A DNA stretch of 64,000 bases from Doris montereyensis (taxonomy: Eukaryota > Mollusca > Gastropoda > Nudibranchia > Dorididae). A model generated the notes under the pieces. The model had not been told where the DNA came from. It worked only from the letters and a program-made list of their open reading frames with translations, and searched no databases. The position numbers and the translations under genes were made by a program. The stretch lies in NCBI GenBank assembly GCA_037039925.1, contig JAXRKP010000682.1, forward strand, positions 1-64,000, given 5' to 3'. Below are positions 33,306 to 45,788 of the stretch, one piece after another (position 1 is the stretch's first letter; every line of letters begins with the position of its first letter).

Positions 33306-33916
33306 TGTCGTCTCTTTTTTGAAGCCTAGATTTTTGTGCATCATCTTTAGTCACCTTGTTGCTTGTCATCTTCCAATGCATATATGCTGTACAGTGCAGA
33401 ACATGTCATGAATGCATCTATCACAAATTCAATGTTTGCGGCTCTTCTTTTCCCATTGACTTTTTTTTTTAATTACTGAAAATCTTTAAGGTTTTTCATT
33501 AATGAATGTTTTGTAGGTAGAAAATATACTTTGTATAAAGATAGACATTATGACTCTATTGACGGTTGGATTTTGAAATTTCTGAGAGAAAATTGTCAGT
33601 TTTTATTTTTTATTTTTTTTTCAATTCCTTAACGTGTAATGTAATCTTTGTTACCTGTTCGATTAGATCTACATATTATATTTATTTTTCTGTTTTAGAA
33701 ATACATTCTTTTTGCTGTACACAGTTGTCCAAAATTTTCCAAATGACAAGCAGTTTTACTTCTATTTCACAGATTAGTCCATGGTAAATGAAAAACTAGA
33801 TTTTAAAACAATGAAGATTGCTTTCTTTGGGATCATCATCTTTATTTCTAATTTAGAGTCTAGACACTGCCTCTGTTCAGTCATTGGTGCGTGAAAGTGG
33901 TTGTGGAAGTTGAATT

Positions 33917-33922
33917 AATAAA
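33917..33922 (+). terminator. Candidate polyadenylation signal
   Basis: AATAAA in an AT-rich, T-rich 3'UTR-like stretch after the terminal exon at 33246-33305. Plausible only if that exon is real. Confidence 0.35.
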
Positions 33923-34949
33923 ACATGTATTGCTGATAAATATGATTTGTCAATGATGTTGTGAATTATTTCAATCATAGATTTTAATGTTAGATTTTTT
34001 AATGTTACACTTTGTATGCATGAAGACTTGTTTTGTCTTGGTTTTTCTTCTCCCTTCCCTCACCTTTTTAAAAATGGTCATCATAGTAGTTTTCTCCTAT
34101 TTATGTTTGCACGTACCATTCTCTCATTATTTTCCCATGTTTGTGAGGTTTTTTAAAGCGTGTCAACATGGTGTAGGTTATTCAATTACCAGTTGACTGA
34201 ACGATTCAAAGTCAGTCGGAGCGCACCACTACATTGCACTTCGCCTACTGCCTGATGACCTATACCTACCGGTGCCACCAGTTGAGTACTAATACATGTA
34301 CAAGTCTGTGCAGACAGTGTGGGCTACAAATACAATCGCATTTCGGTTGTGTTATGTGGCATCAAGTGATGAAGAAGAGTAAAGCTGCAGTAAGCCAATA
34401 ACCAGTGCAGAGGGGTACATACCATAGATCTAAATAAAACTGTACTATATAATTTGTTACGGCCTAACAGAAAGAAAACGGGACAGAGCCGTGTTGCCTG
34501 AACTGCAGAGGTGGACACTCTGCCTCGTCCAAGGACTTCGAGATAGTAGGAGGAAAGGGCCAGGTTGGAACGTTTTCCCAGGCTAGAACTCTAGAACGGC
34601 TCTTATCCCAAGTCTAGCTGCCTCTGCTGGGGAAGACGTATGCTGTCGCTGTTCGAGACACTCATAGCCAACTCGGCCGTCGCCCAGACAGCTTAGTAGA
34701 AAGAAGCCCAGACCAGTGATCAGTGGGGACAAATCAAATTTGCTGTGGGTTTTGTTTTTGGTGGGAAAGACATGGATTTCGATCCATTGTCTTCCCACGC
34801 CCCATCTCCTCCTACACCTTCACCCCTACACTCCTCTTGTCGGGTGGAGACCCACCCTTCCTCAACCCAACGTCCCTCTCCTAGCCCGACCCCTTACAGC
34901 AATGCATTCATCACAACCTATTCCCTCTGATCCCACTCCTCCACCCCAG

Positions 34950-35163
34950 GGGGACTCGGAAGTCCAGAGGCAAGGTGTCGGCCTTGCAACCAAAATGTAG
35001 TGGGTTCGAGCTCCGCAAACAGTTGAAAAATGTTCTTGAGTTTTTTCAAGTAAAATCTACCCTCTGGCCCAGGTAGGTGGATCGACACTAGTCCCATTCC
35101 CATCAGCGAATGATAAAAAGGAGGTCCCGTGTGCAGATCACAACACCGCACATTAAAGATTAT
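34950..35163 (+). mobile_element. SINE family A in the spacer, 3' truncated
   Basis: GGGACTCGGAAGTCCAGAGGC head, B box GGGTTCGAGCTCC, then TCCCGTGTGCAGATCACAAC and CACATTAAAGAT, where it stops. A separate insertion from the copies in the arms. Confidence 0.6.
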
Positions 35164-36539
35164 AAAGAGCTTGTTTTGTTGTGGTTCAAAGAGACCGCTT
35201 GCCCTAGAACTGCAGGAAGGTAAGTAGAAATAACAGAACGTTGTCGGTAAAGGGATACATCTGTATACAGGGTACATGTAAATGTAATACATGTACATGT
35301 AGTAACATTGTAACGTAACAGCAGTTGTTAACACTACACTTTTACTCCTTGATTTTTGTCGTTACAACCATTGGAGTTAAACACCAGTAGTAAAGTATAA
35401 GTCGATGTTCAAGGGACCTACTAAACTCAAAAAGATCGACTTATGTACATAATCGACTTAAGCAAATGCTCAGTTACCTCCCCTTTTCATCATAATGGTC
35501 ATTGCTTTACTAGTAATACTAGTAAAACTAGTCAACGGCCGTCGTTGCCATTGAAATTGAAACATCAACTTAATATTTTCATTCATTGTAACGTGAAAAA
35601 CTGTTAATACATTCTTTATTACTTAGTATTAGTATTACTAATTACTGACTGTTGACATGTGCTCACATGCATTTATTGTTGTATTTGTTTATTTTTCTTG
35701 CTAGAGTGATTGAGCACAGTGGTGGAATTCCAAGTGAAAGAGAGAAGCGGCAATGATGAAGTAGTATTACAATTTTAGTAAGAAGAGTAAGACCGCGCGT
35801 GCGATTAGATCTCTGGCTTCAATTTTAAACCAATCGCCTGTTTTAAGATTTTAACAATATTAAATTATTAGTGCCGATGGCTGGTACACAATGATTGGGT
35901 AAGAGGAAACTACATCAACATTGCACGATGTGTTACATACTATATTAATATTACACAGCTTGTTGAACAAAGGAGGCGGCATAATATTCTCACCCAACTC
36001 CCCCCTATCTATCTCTCTCTCCTCTCTCAAAACACACTCACTCATCTTACTAATTCTCTCCCATTTAATTTATGTGAAGTCAAGTTGCCATTGAAATTGA
36101 AACATCAACTTGTGAAATCATTTTCATTCATTGTATTGTTTACGGACTGAAAAAGATACTATATTAATATCGACTCCTAAACGGTAATTTTTATTAACTC
36201 TTGGAGGATGGGAACCTCTCATCGACTTAGATCAAAATCGACTATCAGCTATACATCATCTCGCTGTCTGTTCTGTATGCCTACCACCATCAGTTCTATA
36301 ACACAGGCATTCATGAAAACCTTTATCTCAGCTTCTTTCTTATTTCCCTTTGTTGAGATTGCAACTGCAATGCTCATTCTCCCCCTATGGGGCGATTCCC
36401 GACAAGACAGGCAGGGTCGAATGATGATGCTAATAATAATGATGGAGAAATAATTGATCTCCGACCATGATTTCATTCTCTTAAATTCAGGAGAAGTAAC
36501 ATTTCTTCATTCAGCCTATCAATCAGTTTCATCGATTTA
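35164..36539. other. Spacer sequence without recognised features
   Basis: AT-rich. A 27-base phrase (GTTGCCATTGAAATTGAAAC onward) occurs twice, near 35545 and 36086. No gene recognised. Confidence 0.45.
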
Positions 36540-36930
36540 TCAATTCTCTCTCTATAGATTTCTCTCTGGCACGTTCATGACGACCTCGGTGGTGGTAGTG
36601 ATCACTGCCCTGTCGTCTTAGTCTTAGGCTCCAATAACAGAACAGAGCACTCTGCATATTTTTATTTCAATAAAGCAAACTGGAACTTTTTCAAAACATT
36701 CTGCCCTTCTGACATAGACGATTCTATTATATCATCCGATGACCCTATACATGTACATGTATGTACATGTGTAGGCTTATCTACTTTCTCAGAGAAATTG
36801 ATTTATTTGGCAAAAAGGATGATCCCCTTCCACCCTTCTACTTCTACTCAAACAAAACACTCATATTTTATTGAATGTAACCTTAACTTTCATCAATAAG
36901 ATAGAAACAGATACATGTCCTTTGAAGAGA
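36540..36930 (+). mobile_element. LINE endonuclease fragment in the spacer
   Basis: Encodes DDLGGGSDHCPVVLVLGSNN then YFYFNKANWNFFKTFC. GSDHCP(V/I) is the end of an APE endonuclease, and the KANW..F motif follows in I/Jockey-type LINEs. May derive from the same family as 31540-33050. Confidence 0.65.
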
Positions 36931-37132
36931 TAGAGGACAATGTGATGCACTAGAAGGAGAGTTCAACACGCTACTGCACTGTCGCGCAAATGTGTGATAA
37001 TCAAGGGCGTAATCATTAATAATCTCTGTCATCTTTTACCTTGAAAGAGTCATCTCCCAGTGGTTTCGCATAAACACACGCTTTTCTCAGCGCCCAAAGG
37101 GCGTGCGTTTATACAGCGACTACTGTATTTGG

Positions 37133-37252
37133 TTGACCCACATCCACAATTAAGGTGATCTCGGGGTTTTTAGTTTTGCCTGGACTGAGTGCAAACAGCC
37201 AAGAGATCTTCAACGTGCACAGAGTGTTGTGATCTGCATTTAGCTCCTGCTC
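37133..37252 (-). mobile_element. SINE family A fragment in the spacer
   Basis: Only the middle and tail remain: on the plus strand GACCCACATCCACAATTAAGG, then GATCTTCAACGTGCACAG and GTTGTGATCTGCA. Confidence 0.55.
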
Positions 37253-38934
37253 CTCGTTAAATGGTATAAAGTATAATGATTAAAATATAATGTAACATTT
37301 ATCAATGTTGACAGTAACCTCTTCCCCTTTCACATAAAATGTAAATGACAGTATAGAAGGCACGAAATTCAAGGTCCCTTCCTTCTCTTAGTCTTAGTGC
37401 ACCCATGTTTTCCTTTAGCTTAGATATCAATTTTATTACAAATATATTCATATCTCCCTCTTTGTTCAATATTTTGCTGAACCTGAAACACTGAAATTAC
37501 ACAAATGCTACCTCAAACCACATTTGTCTCTAGAACTAGAACATAATAGATTATCCCCTTGAAATAAAATCATTAAAGCAAAAGTGTAATATTTCTATAG
37601 AAAATTGAAATGACCCACTTCGAGACTGGCATCTTTTGACCTCATCACACTTGAAATCAAGGGGTGTAATTGAGAATAATTGTATGTATAGTAATTTTCT
37701 TACACATCTTGAGCAAAAATGGACATAAGACATGATACTACTGATAGAAGTAGGCTCGCTCTATGACAACTGGCGCCATTACAAATACGTTAGAAAATTT
37801 GATCAGTGTAGTAATACATGTAGTAGTAGTAGTAGTAGTAGTAGTATGACCTTCAAATGCAGGCTTGTTTGGGGGGATACAAACGATGCTACCTGCCCAT
37901 TGTGCCAAAGCAACCAAACTGTTCAACGTATCCTTAGTAAAACTCCGTTCATGCCAAACTGACTTAGCACAGGGTCGGTACATGGATACAAAACCATATT
38001 CTTTAGAACTAGCATCAATCCTATTCATAAGGTTGGCTACAGGAAAACACAAAAAAAACACCATCACATCATCAGCCTGGAAAAGCCATGACATGGATAG
38101 GAAAACATGTGAACATCACTGCCATCCAACCAACCGTGTATACTAGACGGAGTTGATGATTGTAGCCTCTCAGCAGACCTTCCAGACTGGGGTGGTTCAT
38201 CCCCATGTTATTAGGACGAGTGGAATGAGATCTGACTTGGTATTGGCATGTACCTCAGTCAAACTCCACAAATAAAACAATCATGATTGAACTGACTATG
38301 AAATCCTACAGATACCTTTGTCAATTTCGCTTATAAATATCCAAACTCTAGTTGTAATGAGTCTAATGTTAAGGTCACAAAATGAGTCTAATGTTAAGGT
38401 CACAACATATTTATGAATAATATGAAATACAGTATCTGTTTAGTGAACAATCGTTAAAAAAAACATGCGTAGAACACAAACATGCTTGTTCAAAACACCA
38501 AAGACGTTAAAAAACGAAAACATGCGTTATATCACAGCATTTTTGTTTAAAACGAGAATAAACAGTAATGAATGGGTTTTTTTTAATTGATCTATTCAAA
38601 TAAATGTAAAATAATATAATACTTTTATTTGATTGGAGTATTTGGAGCACATGTAGATTATGATTGTACCCAACATGTCATGTATTTTTCATTTTGAATG
38701 TATACATCTGTAGATGAAGACTACATAAATTGTCATTGCATCCATCTACCATAATAGGTTTGATAACATATTCCGTTTCCAATATAATTATAATGATCAA
38801 AGTTATTCAAAGTTTCCATCAACAATGAGTAAGGACAAATTACACTTACATTATACTGAGCTGAAATCAAAATTGAAGGGAAGCAACTGCTGAAACAGCA
38901 ATCCCTCTTTTTCGGACAAGTTGTATACCTGCAT

Positions 38935-39070
38935 GTGAGGCGCCAGCAGCTGAGTCGGTAGAGAAGAGAATGAATACCATCGGTACCGAGTTTGATTTCC
39001 AGTCCAGGCAAAATTTTCTGGCCGCCCTGTCGACCCAGCATCGAAAAAGGTGAGCAGATCCCTTTACTAT
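38935..39070 (+). mobile_element. tRNA-like SINE head, family C (right)
   Basis: AGCTGAGTCGGTAGAG looks like an A box and GAGTTTGATTTCCAG, 30 bases on, like a degraded B box. A body could not be defined. Not a functional tRNA: no clover-leaf pairing was evident. Confidence 0.4.
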
Positions 39071-39594
39071 ATTTTGTCAAATTTCATCACAAGTTTTTCT
39101 TTTTTTCAAAAAATTGACATGATGTCGAAAATCGCTACTGGTTGAACTTTTGTATTGCTTCAATCATGCTATATTTTTTTTTTAGATGGGGCTAATCGGA
39201 CTATATATAAAAAACAGTTTAAAGGAAAACCATTTGAAGAAACTATGTAGACATTCAGATGGCTATTTATCCCCCGTCATTAGGGGGAGGGGGGGGCATC
39301 TAAACATACTACATCACCACTTCCTGCATTTATCTTAAAATAGCTTTGACACCAGCCATGGTGGCATCTCGACGTAAGCGCAATTCACAACTCCTCTCTC
39401 ATTCTACTTAATCATGGGCTATTGGAACCCAAACAGATGTGTAATTTGTTGTGTGTTGTGAGGCCTAACTTCTTTCTAGTATAATTGTATTGTCAGGTTT
39501 AACTTGTCCCCGATTCTGGTAGATTTACATCATAATAAGAATAATAATAGATCTTTCCTTTCTGGACTCTTCTCCTCTCGACTCGCCTTCTCTT

Positions 39595-39755
39595 TTCTCT
39601 GCCGGCGCAGAGGTCGCGGGGTTCAACCCCCATGGTGGCCAAGGTTGCTTCTGTCTATTCCTTGTATGTGTTTCATCTTTGTTCTTATGGGACTTTTATT
39701 TAATGTCATTTCCTTAGCTTTCGACAAGTCTCTTGCCTCACTGTTTGTCTCCTCC
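39595..39755 (+). mobile_element. SINE family B (right, copy 2)
   Basis: Mirror of 25050-25215. Confidence 0.5.
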
Positions 39756-40059
39756 TATCATTTCTTTCCTTCACTCTGTGTAGACATTCCTCGTGTGTTG
39801 CTGACGAAGGAGTATGCAGTAAATGTCGCACTTTTTGCTTGTTCTGTTTCTATTGGTGTGCTTGGATGTCACCCTAGTGGCAGAGACTAGTGTGGACATT
39901 TGGATATATATATATATATGTAGTCTCTTCCGAATTAATTGTAAAAAAATAAACAACACATTTTGGAAACATCGTAAATGATAGCAATTTTAGGATAATT
40001 TGTCAAAAGTAAATTTTGTTTTGGACAGAATACATAGTAATGATTAAAATTAGTTCCAA

Positions 40060-40205
40060 CCTGCAATACTTGAGACAAAATTACTGGCTAAGACTGAAAT
40101 AAATAACTGAGATGGTTTGGACATGTAAATAGAATGCATTGAATGATAAGTGAACAGCTAAAACAATGTTTAATGCTGGAGAAAGATCATTCCGGGCATC
40201 TAATG
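40060..40205 (+). mobile_element. RTE-like LINE 3' scrap (right)
   Basis: Mirror of the 24605-24745 scrap; starts GGTTTGGACATGTAAATAG. Confidence 0.5.
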
Positions 40206-40359
40206 TTTAAAACAAGGGTTCTTCAACTTTTTTTGACGGCTCCCCCTGATACCTTCTATCAGAAATCGTATCTCCCCCCCCCCACCCACCCACTTCCAAA
40301 TCAAGAGCACATATAAAAAAAGAAAAACACAAACATTTTTCAATTCTCTCATCTTTGTT

Positions 40360-40665
40360 TATTTTAATTTGATTTACCCACATCCACAACTATGGTCATT
40401 TCGGAGTTTTTGGCAGGATTTTCAATTTCGCCGGCTGTCATGTAAATAGCCAAGGGATCTTTAACGTGCAAAGAGTGTTGTGATCTGCACACATGGCCTC
40501 CTTTTTTTATCACTTGTCTCCGATGAGACTAGGTGTCGATCTACCTATCTGGGCCAGGGGGTAGATTTTGTTTGAAAAACTCGAGAAAATTGTTCAACCG
40601 TTGGCGGGGCTAGAACCCATCACCTTTTGATTGAGAGGCCGGCACTTGTCTCTGGACTACTACCA
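40360..40665 (-). mobile_element. SINE family A (right, copy 3)
   Basis: Mirror of 24150-24454. Confidence 0.6.
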
Positions 40666-40709
40666 CTACTACTGCTGCTAGTAGTGTTGCTGTTGCTAAT
40701 ACAACAGCA

Positions 40710-40743
<34 letters not shown>

Positions 40744-40744
40744 T

Positions 40745-40776
<32 letters not shown>

Positions 40777-40778
40777 AG
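40660..40778. repeat. (CTA)n microsatellite (right)
   Basis: Mirror of 24030-24150. Confidence 0.9.
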
Positions 40779-41159
40779 GAACTCGGCAATCAAATCAAGT
40801 CAAAATACACGATTTTTCACCCGTGGACCGTGCATTTTGGCGGAGACTACTTAACTATTACTAGTACTACAACCTGGCACAGGTGGGGGGTTTTTTTACA
40901 ATGTTGTTCTCTTAGGAAAGGTATTTCACTCTAATTTCCTCACTTGTCTCAGGTGTGAATGAGCACCCAGCTATAGGAATAGAAAGATCTAGTTTGAGTG
41001 TTAGTATGGCTTTTTGTGTGCTATATGCCCCCCCCCCTCCCGGGATTTGAGAAAAACTTTGAATGAAATGCAATGTTGTGATATAAATGATGTAGTCGGT
41101 GAGCGTGCACTTGTGTGGGGGTATGGACTATAAATCTTTATCTTTTACTACTACTACTA

Positions 41160-41398
41160 CTACCGAGCTAACAAGCACGCTTTCTTTTCATGGCGAGGTG
41201 ATGGGTGCTGCCACGGAGGTCGCGGTTTCAATCCCTGCAGTGGCGAGGATAGTTTTTGTCTAGATCTATTCCCTGTATTAAAATTTGTCTCGTCTTTGTT
41301 CCTATGAGGCTTTAATATTATTAAATGTCATTTCCTTCACTTTTGACATGCACCTTGCCTCACTGATTGTCTTCACTAATGCCAGTAGTGATGAATAA
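41160..41398 (+). mobile_element. SINE family B (right, copy 1)
   Basis: Mirror of 23415-23660; starts beside a (CTA)n run. Confidence 0.55.
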
Positions 41399-41941
41399 TG
41401 ACATAAAAATATTAAAAGACCGTAGGAACTAAGAGAATTTGACAGAAAAACAATCCTTGGGCGATCGGTACCCATCGCCTCACACGCAAAATCGCAATGA
41501 GAAGAGAGTGCACTACCAATCAAGCAGCTGGTAAAGTTTTGCAGAGTAGCGTCCCTTGACTTTGGTTGCTCCTGATGCTAAAATTGAAACTTTGAACAAA
41601 CCTGTCAGACTGGTTTTGAAAAGAAAGTCAGTTCTCGTTCGAAGTATTGTCAACACATTATGGCTGGTTATTTTTGGCCTGATTCTCTCGACTACAGTCG
41701 CACACCCATTCAGGTGCGCATCTGCTAGGGCTGGGCCGAAGTGTGTAAGGTTTGATACTTTACGAGTGTCACCGGTTTCGTGTTTTGGACACTCAGTTTT
41801 ACACTATTTCGAAAGAATTGTATTCGCTCCCAAACCATCCTTTTAATTTAGTGATAGATTAGCACTAAATCCAGCTGATTGAAGGATACTTTATTTTTCT
41901 TGAAAGGGACATTTGGTCTCGGAAACAGTACATCTGAAATG

Positions 41942-41947
41942 GTACGT
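41942..41947 (+). promoter_or_regulatory. Candidate splice donor of a 5' non-coding exon
   Basis: GTACGT after CTGAAATG lies 3.6 kb upstream of the coding start, and a strong acceptor lies 12 bases before the ATG at 45594. A 5' untranslated exon ending here would fit. The mirror site is near 22864-22869. No TATA box or other core promoter could be assigned. Confidence 0.3.
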
Positions 41948-42734
41948 ATCAAAGACTTTCTAATGTATTTAATGCGTTTAACATTTTCTGTGTAGCATAA
42001 ACATTCGATTAGATCTAGAATCTAGCTCTAGAGATCTAGATTTAGCATGTTGGATATTATAAAGTTTTAAGTGAGAATAAGTAAATGAATGATTTAATTT
42101 GCTGGCAGCCTTTGAATTTTCAGGTAGAAGAATGAAGAAAAGGAGCAACAACAACATTGAAAATTGAAAGTTGGCAATGTAATTAATTTTTATCTAAAAA
42201 GTGCTGGTAGTGTTGTGAAGGATAAACAACATCATGGAGAAAAATGTTACAGGTTGGAGGCTCAGGGTTCTTAGTACGTTAGGGGTTACAATTGGACTTA
42301 AAGTTAAATTGTCCTCACGTTTGTTGTTTAAAATTGTTTAGATATTATATATGTTAAGTGTTGACACAATACGTTACCAGGGATGGAGTACCATAGCCAT
42401 AGTCGGGACCATACTATTATCTTAATATCTATCTACCATCCCCAACCTGCCAACTTGTATAGATCCGATTCACTAAGATCATCTGAATCAGAACTTTCAT
42501 CAACACATTAAGTGAGTATGGCCTCAAAAGATGCAGTAGATGCCCCCCACCCCAAAAGGGATGAAAACACATTATTTAAAAAAATGTTTGTTCTTCTTTC
42601 ACTCTTGTGAGACGTATGAATTATGGTTTCCCTTCGAATAAGTATGTGGACATGTCCTTGACTGATTTAAATGTTACTTGTCCGATAGAAGACAAAATGT
42701 AATATATTCTCTACTTCTTTTTCTGAGAGATGAT

Positions 42735-44250
42735 AATAATAATAATAAGTTTAGATTTATAGAGCGCTTTTATACATAGAAATACTCTAAGCGTTTTATA
42801 ATGGCAATAATCCACAATTGAGTCAATTGACAAGTTCCCAAATATGTCTCTCAAAAAAATATGTCTTCAGCACTTCTTAAAGTAAAAAATGTTTTGGCTG
42901 TTTTTGATGGAGGTTAGAAGAGAGTTCAAGATTTTGGGTCCATTGAATGAGAAGGCTTTCTCGCCTATTTTGTGTTTGGAATAGGTGTGGTAAGGAGGAA
43001 TTTACTCTCTGACCTCAGTGTGCGTGGTGGATGGTAAGAGTGTAATAGCTTAGCAAGATATTCAGGTGCTGTTCCATGTAATGAGTTGAATACAGTGCAT
43101 GCGATCTTAAATTTGATGCGTTTATGAACTGAAAGCCAGTGAAGGTTTTACAAAACTGGCATGATGTGGTCTCTTGATTTTGTTTTGTGACAACACAGGC
43201 ACACTGATTTAGATTTTTTTCGAGATTTTTCATTTTGATGAGTTGGGATGTTGTAAAGTAGAGCATTGCAGTAGTCAAGACGACCGATGACAAATGCTTC
43301 TTGTACCAACAGTTGGTCATTTCTTCATTTTAATACTGACCAATTTTGTGGATACATCTGAGCTTTTATGTAGCATTTCTGTTTGATTTTGTTGATGTGG
43401 TCGTCCATTGGTAAAGTTTGGTGAAGAGGAAACCTAGATTTGTGACAGATCCACTGGCTTTGATGGTATTTTTGCCAACAAGAATGTTGTTCACATTGAT
43501 TTTCCGAAGAGTTTACTTTTGAGCTGAAAGTTATAAGTTCTGTCCAATTTCAGTTTATTTTCCCCATCCATTCTCTGATGTCTTTGATGCAGGATTCCAT
43601 TTGTAATTTGGCTCTTATTTCATCATCAGAGGACGAAGGGATGTAAATTTGTGTATCATCGCATATAGATGAAACTGGAGTCCCTGATCAGTTATAACAT
43701 CGCTTAGCGGTGTAGTGTACATACTGAAGAGCAATGGTCTGAGTATTGAACCTTGGGGTACACCATATTTTGGGATCATTTCTGTCGATTTAATGTTAAT
43801 GGTAACGATTTGGTTCTATTAAACAAGTAACTGTTTAGCCATTTAAAAGCAGTACCTGAGATGTTGAAGCGTTTCTCAAGACGAGATATGAGTAATGCTT
43901 GGTCGATCGTATCGAATGCAGTGCTTAGGTCAAGCAGTACCAGCATGACGCATTTCTGGTTGTTGACTTCTGTGGCAATGTCATTAAGGACACGAATGAG
44001 CGCTGTTTCCGTTGAAGGAGCCTTGTTATATGCCCACTGAAATTTGGCACTCTCACCACTCAGATGGATGTGGGTGTTGATGCTATTAAATACTATTTTT
44101 TCGATGAGCTATGACACAAAATTTAAATTTGACACAGGGCGATAGTTCTTTAATTCCCGTTTGTCAAGCGATGGTTTTTTCTTTAAAAGGAGAACAGAAG
44201 CTTTCTTTAGACAGTCGGGGGAGGTCATGTTTTCAAGGTTTTCATTAACG
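42735..44250 (-). mobile_element. CR1-like LINE, RT to 3' end (right)
   Basis: Mirror of 20550-22084, with the same 3' end and AAT tail at 42733-42747. Confidence 0.75.
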
Positions 44251-45075
44251 ATAGATGTGATATTTCAATTCAGCTGCTCTGCTGTATTCCCCTACTGTCT
44301 GAGGTCCAGGTTTCACTGCCATAGAGGAGAGGAGGACCATAAACTGTCTTGTATATATATATACTGCTATTTTGGTTTTTGTTGACAATTCTTATTCACC
44401 TACAAATGCCTTTTCTAGATGGTTGTATATTTTCATTGCCTTTTGGATTCTGGTTGATTTCTTCCCTTAGTTTTCCTCTGAGTTAAATCAATACTGCTAA
44501 GTGATTGTAGCTTTGAATTTGTTATAACTTTTCCCTGTCCAGTTAAAGGCTTTGTGTTTTAGTTTCCTATTTACTAACATTGTTTTTATTTTCTCCACAT
44601 TTATTTTATTCCTCTTTTTAAAGTACATTATTCAGCATGTTGATAATATACTGAATGCTACTTTCTGATTTTCCAAATTGAGCTAAATCATCAGCAAATG
44701 AAAGCATTGAAACATTTACTGGTTTGAGCTTCCACATACCTGCAATCTTTTTCTTTAGTTTTAAGGTTGCTTTGGTGGCTGAATCCATCAATTTGATAAA
44801 CAAAGAGGACTTTCTTGAAACAGCCCTGTCTAATTCCAATGTCTATGTCAAATTCTTTATATTTTTTATGGTTTTTATTCAATCTGGCATTATATTCTTG
44901 TAAAGAATGCCATAGTTCATCCCTTTGCGTAGTGTCAAATACCTTTTCTAAGTCAATAGGTGCACGTCAATGTTTCTCAAGGAGTTTTTATTTCATTTTT
45001 TAAAATTATGAATAGGTGATATTGTACACTTCTTCCTGGTATAAATCCACTCTAAATCTCCTAGTTGATCGTTAA
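44250..45075 (-). mobile_element. RTE-like LINE fragment (right)
   Basis: Mirror of 19775-20550; the frame with SMLSFADDLAQFG is kept. Lies just upstream of receptor exon 1. Confidence 0.7.
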
Positions 45076-45593
45076 TCCGTGCTTCAAATTTTCTGAAGGG
45101 ATTATAATTATTTGATGACATCTGAATCAGAGGTATTTTTAAATTTGACTTAAAAAAGGTCACGCTACAAGTTATGCATTTTTTTAGTTGATCAGTAACA
45201 GTCAGTGCTGAGTTTAAAGGTATTTGGCAAAAGAAGAAATAAAAAAGAAAGAAACTTAACAAATTCCTTGGAGAAGCCACACATTTACACATTTTTGTTT
45301 TACTGTTTACATGTGGGTATGTTGACAGAGCGATTAAAACAATTTTTTTTTAAAGATTTTTTTAATCTAGATTTGGTTAAAATACAACATTATCAAAATG
45401 TACCATTCTCATGTAATACTAGTACTTTATAACATTGACTAATTTAACACTATTGCATCATATTTTAATATAATTTTTGAGAATGATCATCAAGTAAAAA
45501 AAGAAATTCCTCAAAGAAAAAAGTTGTTTTTTGTTTTTTACTTTCAATCACTGAATTATGTTTTGATTGTGTTCTCTCTAGAATTAAAGCATT

Positions 45594-45788
45594 ATGATGT
45601 TACTGTCATCATTTTGCCTCTGGGCATTTCTGCTGCCCGTGGTCATTCTTGCCCAAAATCTTAACCAACAAACATGCAACAGAGACAATTCTGTCACGAT
45701 TCAGCCCCAGGCTACAGCATTTCTGGGATCCATCGTGTCCATAAGTGAACCGGGCAAAACGGTTATGGGTGTGTACCACCTTATAAAT
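45594..45788 (+). CDS. Receptor exon 1 (right): signal peptide and start of first flytrap domain
   Basis: Starts at the second and third codons of an ATGATG pair, chosen because a hydrophobic leader ([19 protein letters not shown]) follows directly. The rest reads into [15 protein letters not shown], the first strand of a class C flytrap domain. The exon ends at an ideal donor, AAT|GTAAGT, in phase 0. A pyrimidine tract ending in CTCTCTAG lies 12 bases before the ATG, so a non-coding exon probably lies upstream. The next exon expects a different phase, see findings. Confidence 0.75.

Noticed and set aside
38935..39070. Possible functional tRNA gene
   Set aside because: A-box and B-box-like motifs only; no pairing acceptor stem or anticodon arm could be drawn, and it has a degraded mirror copy. 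Called a SINE head instead.
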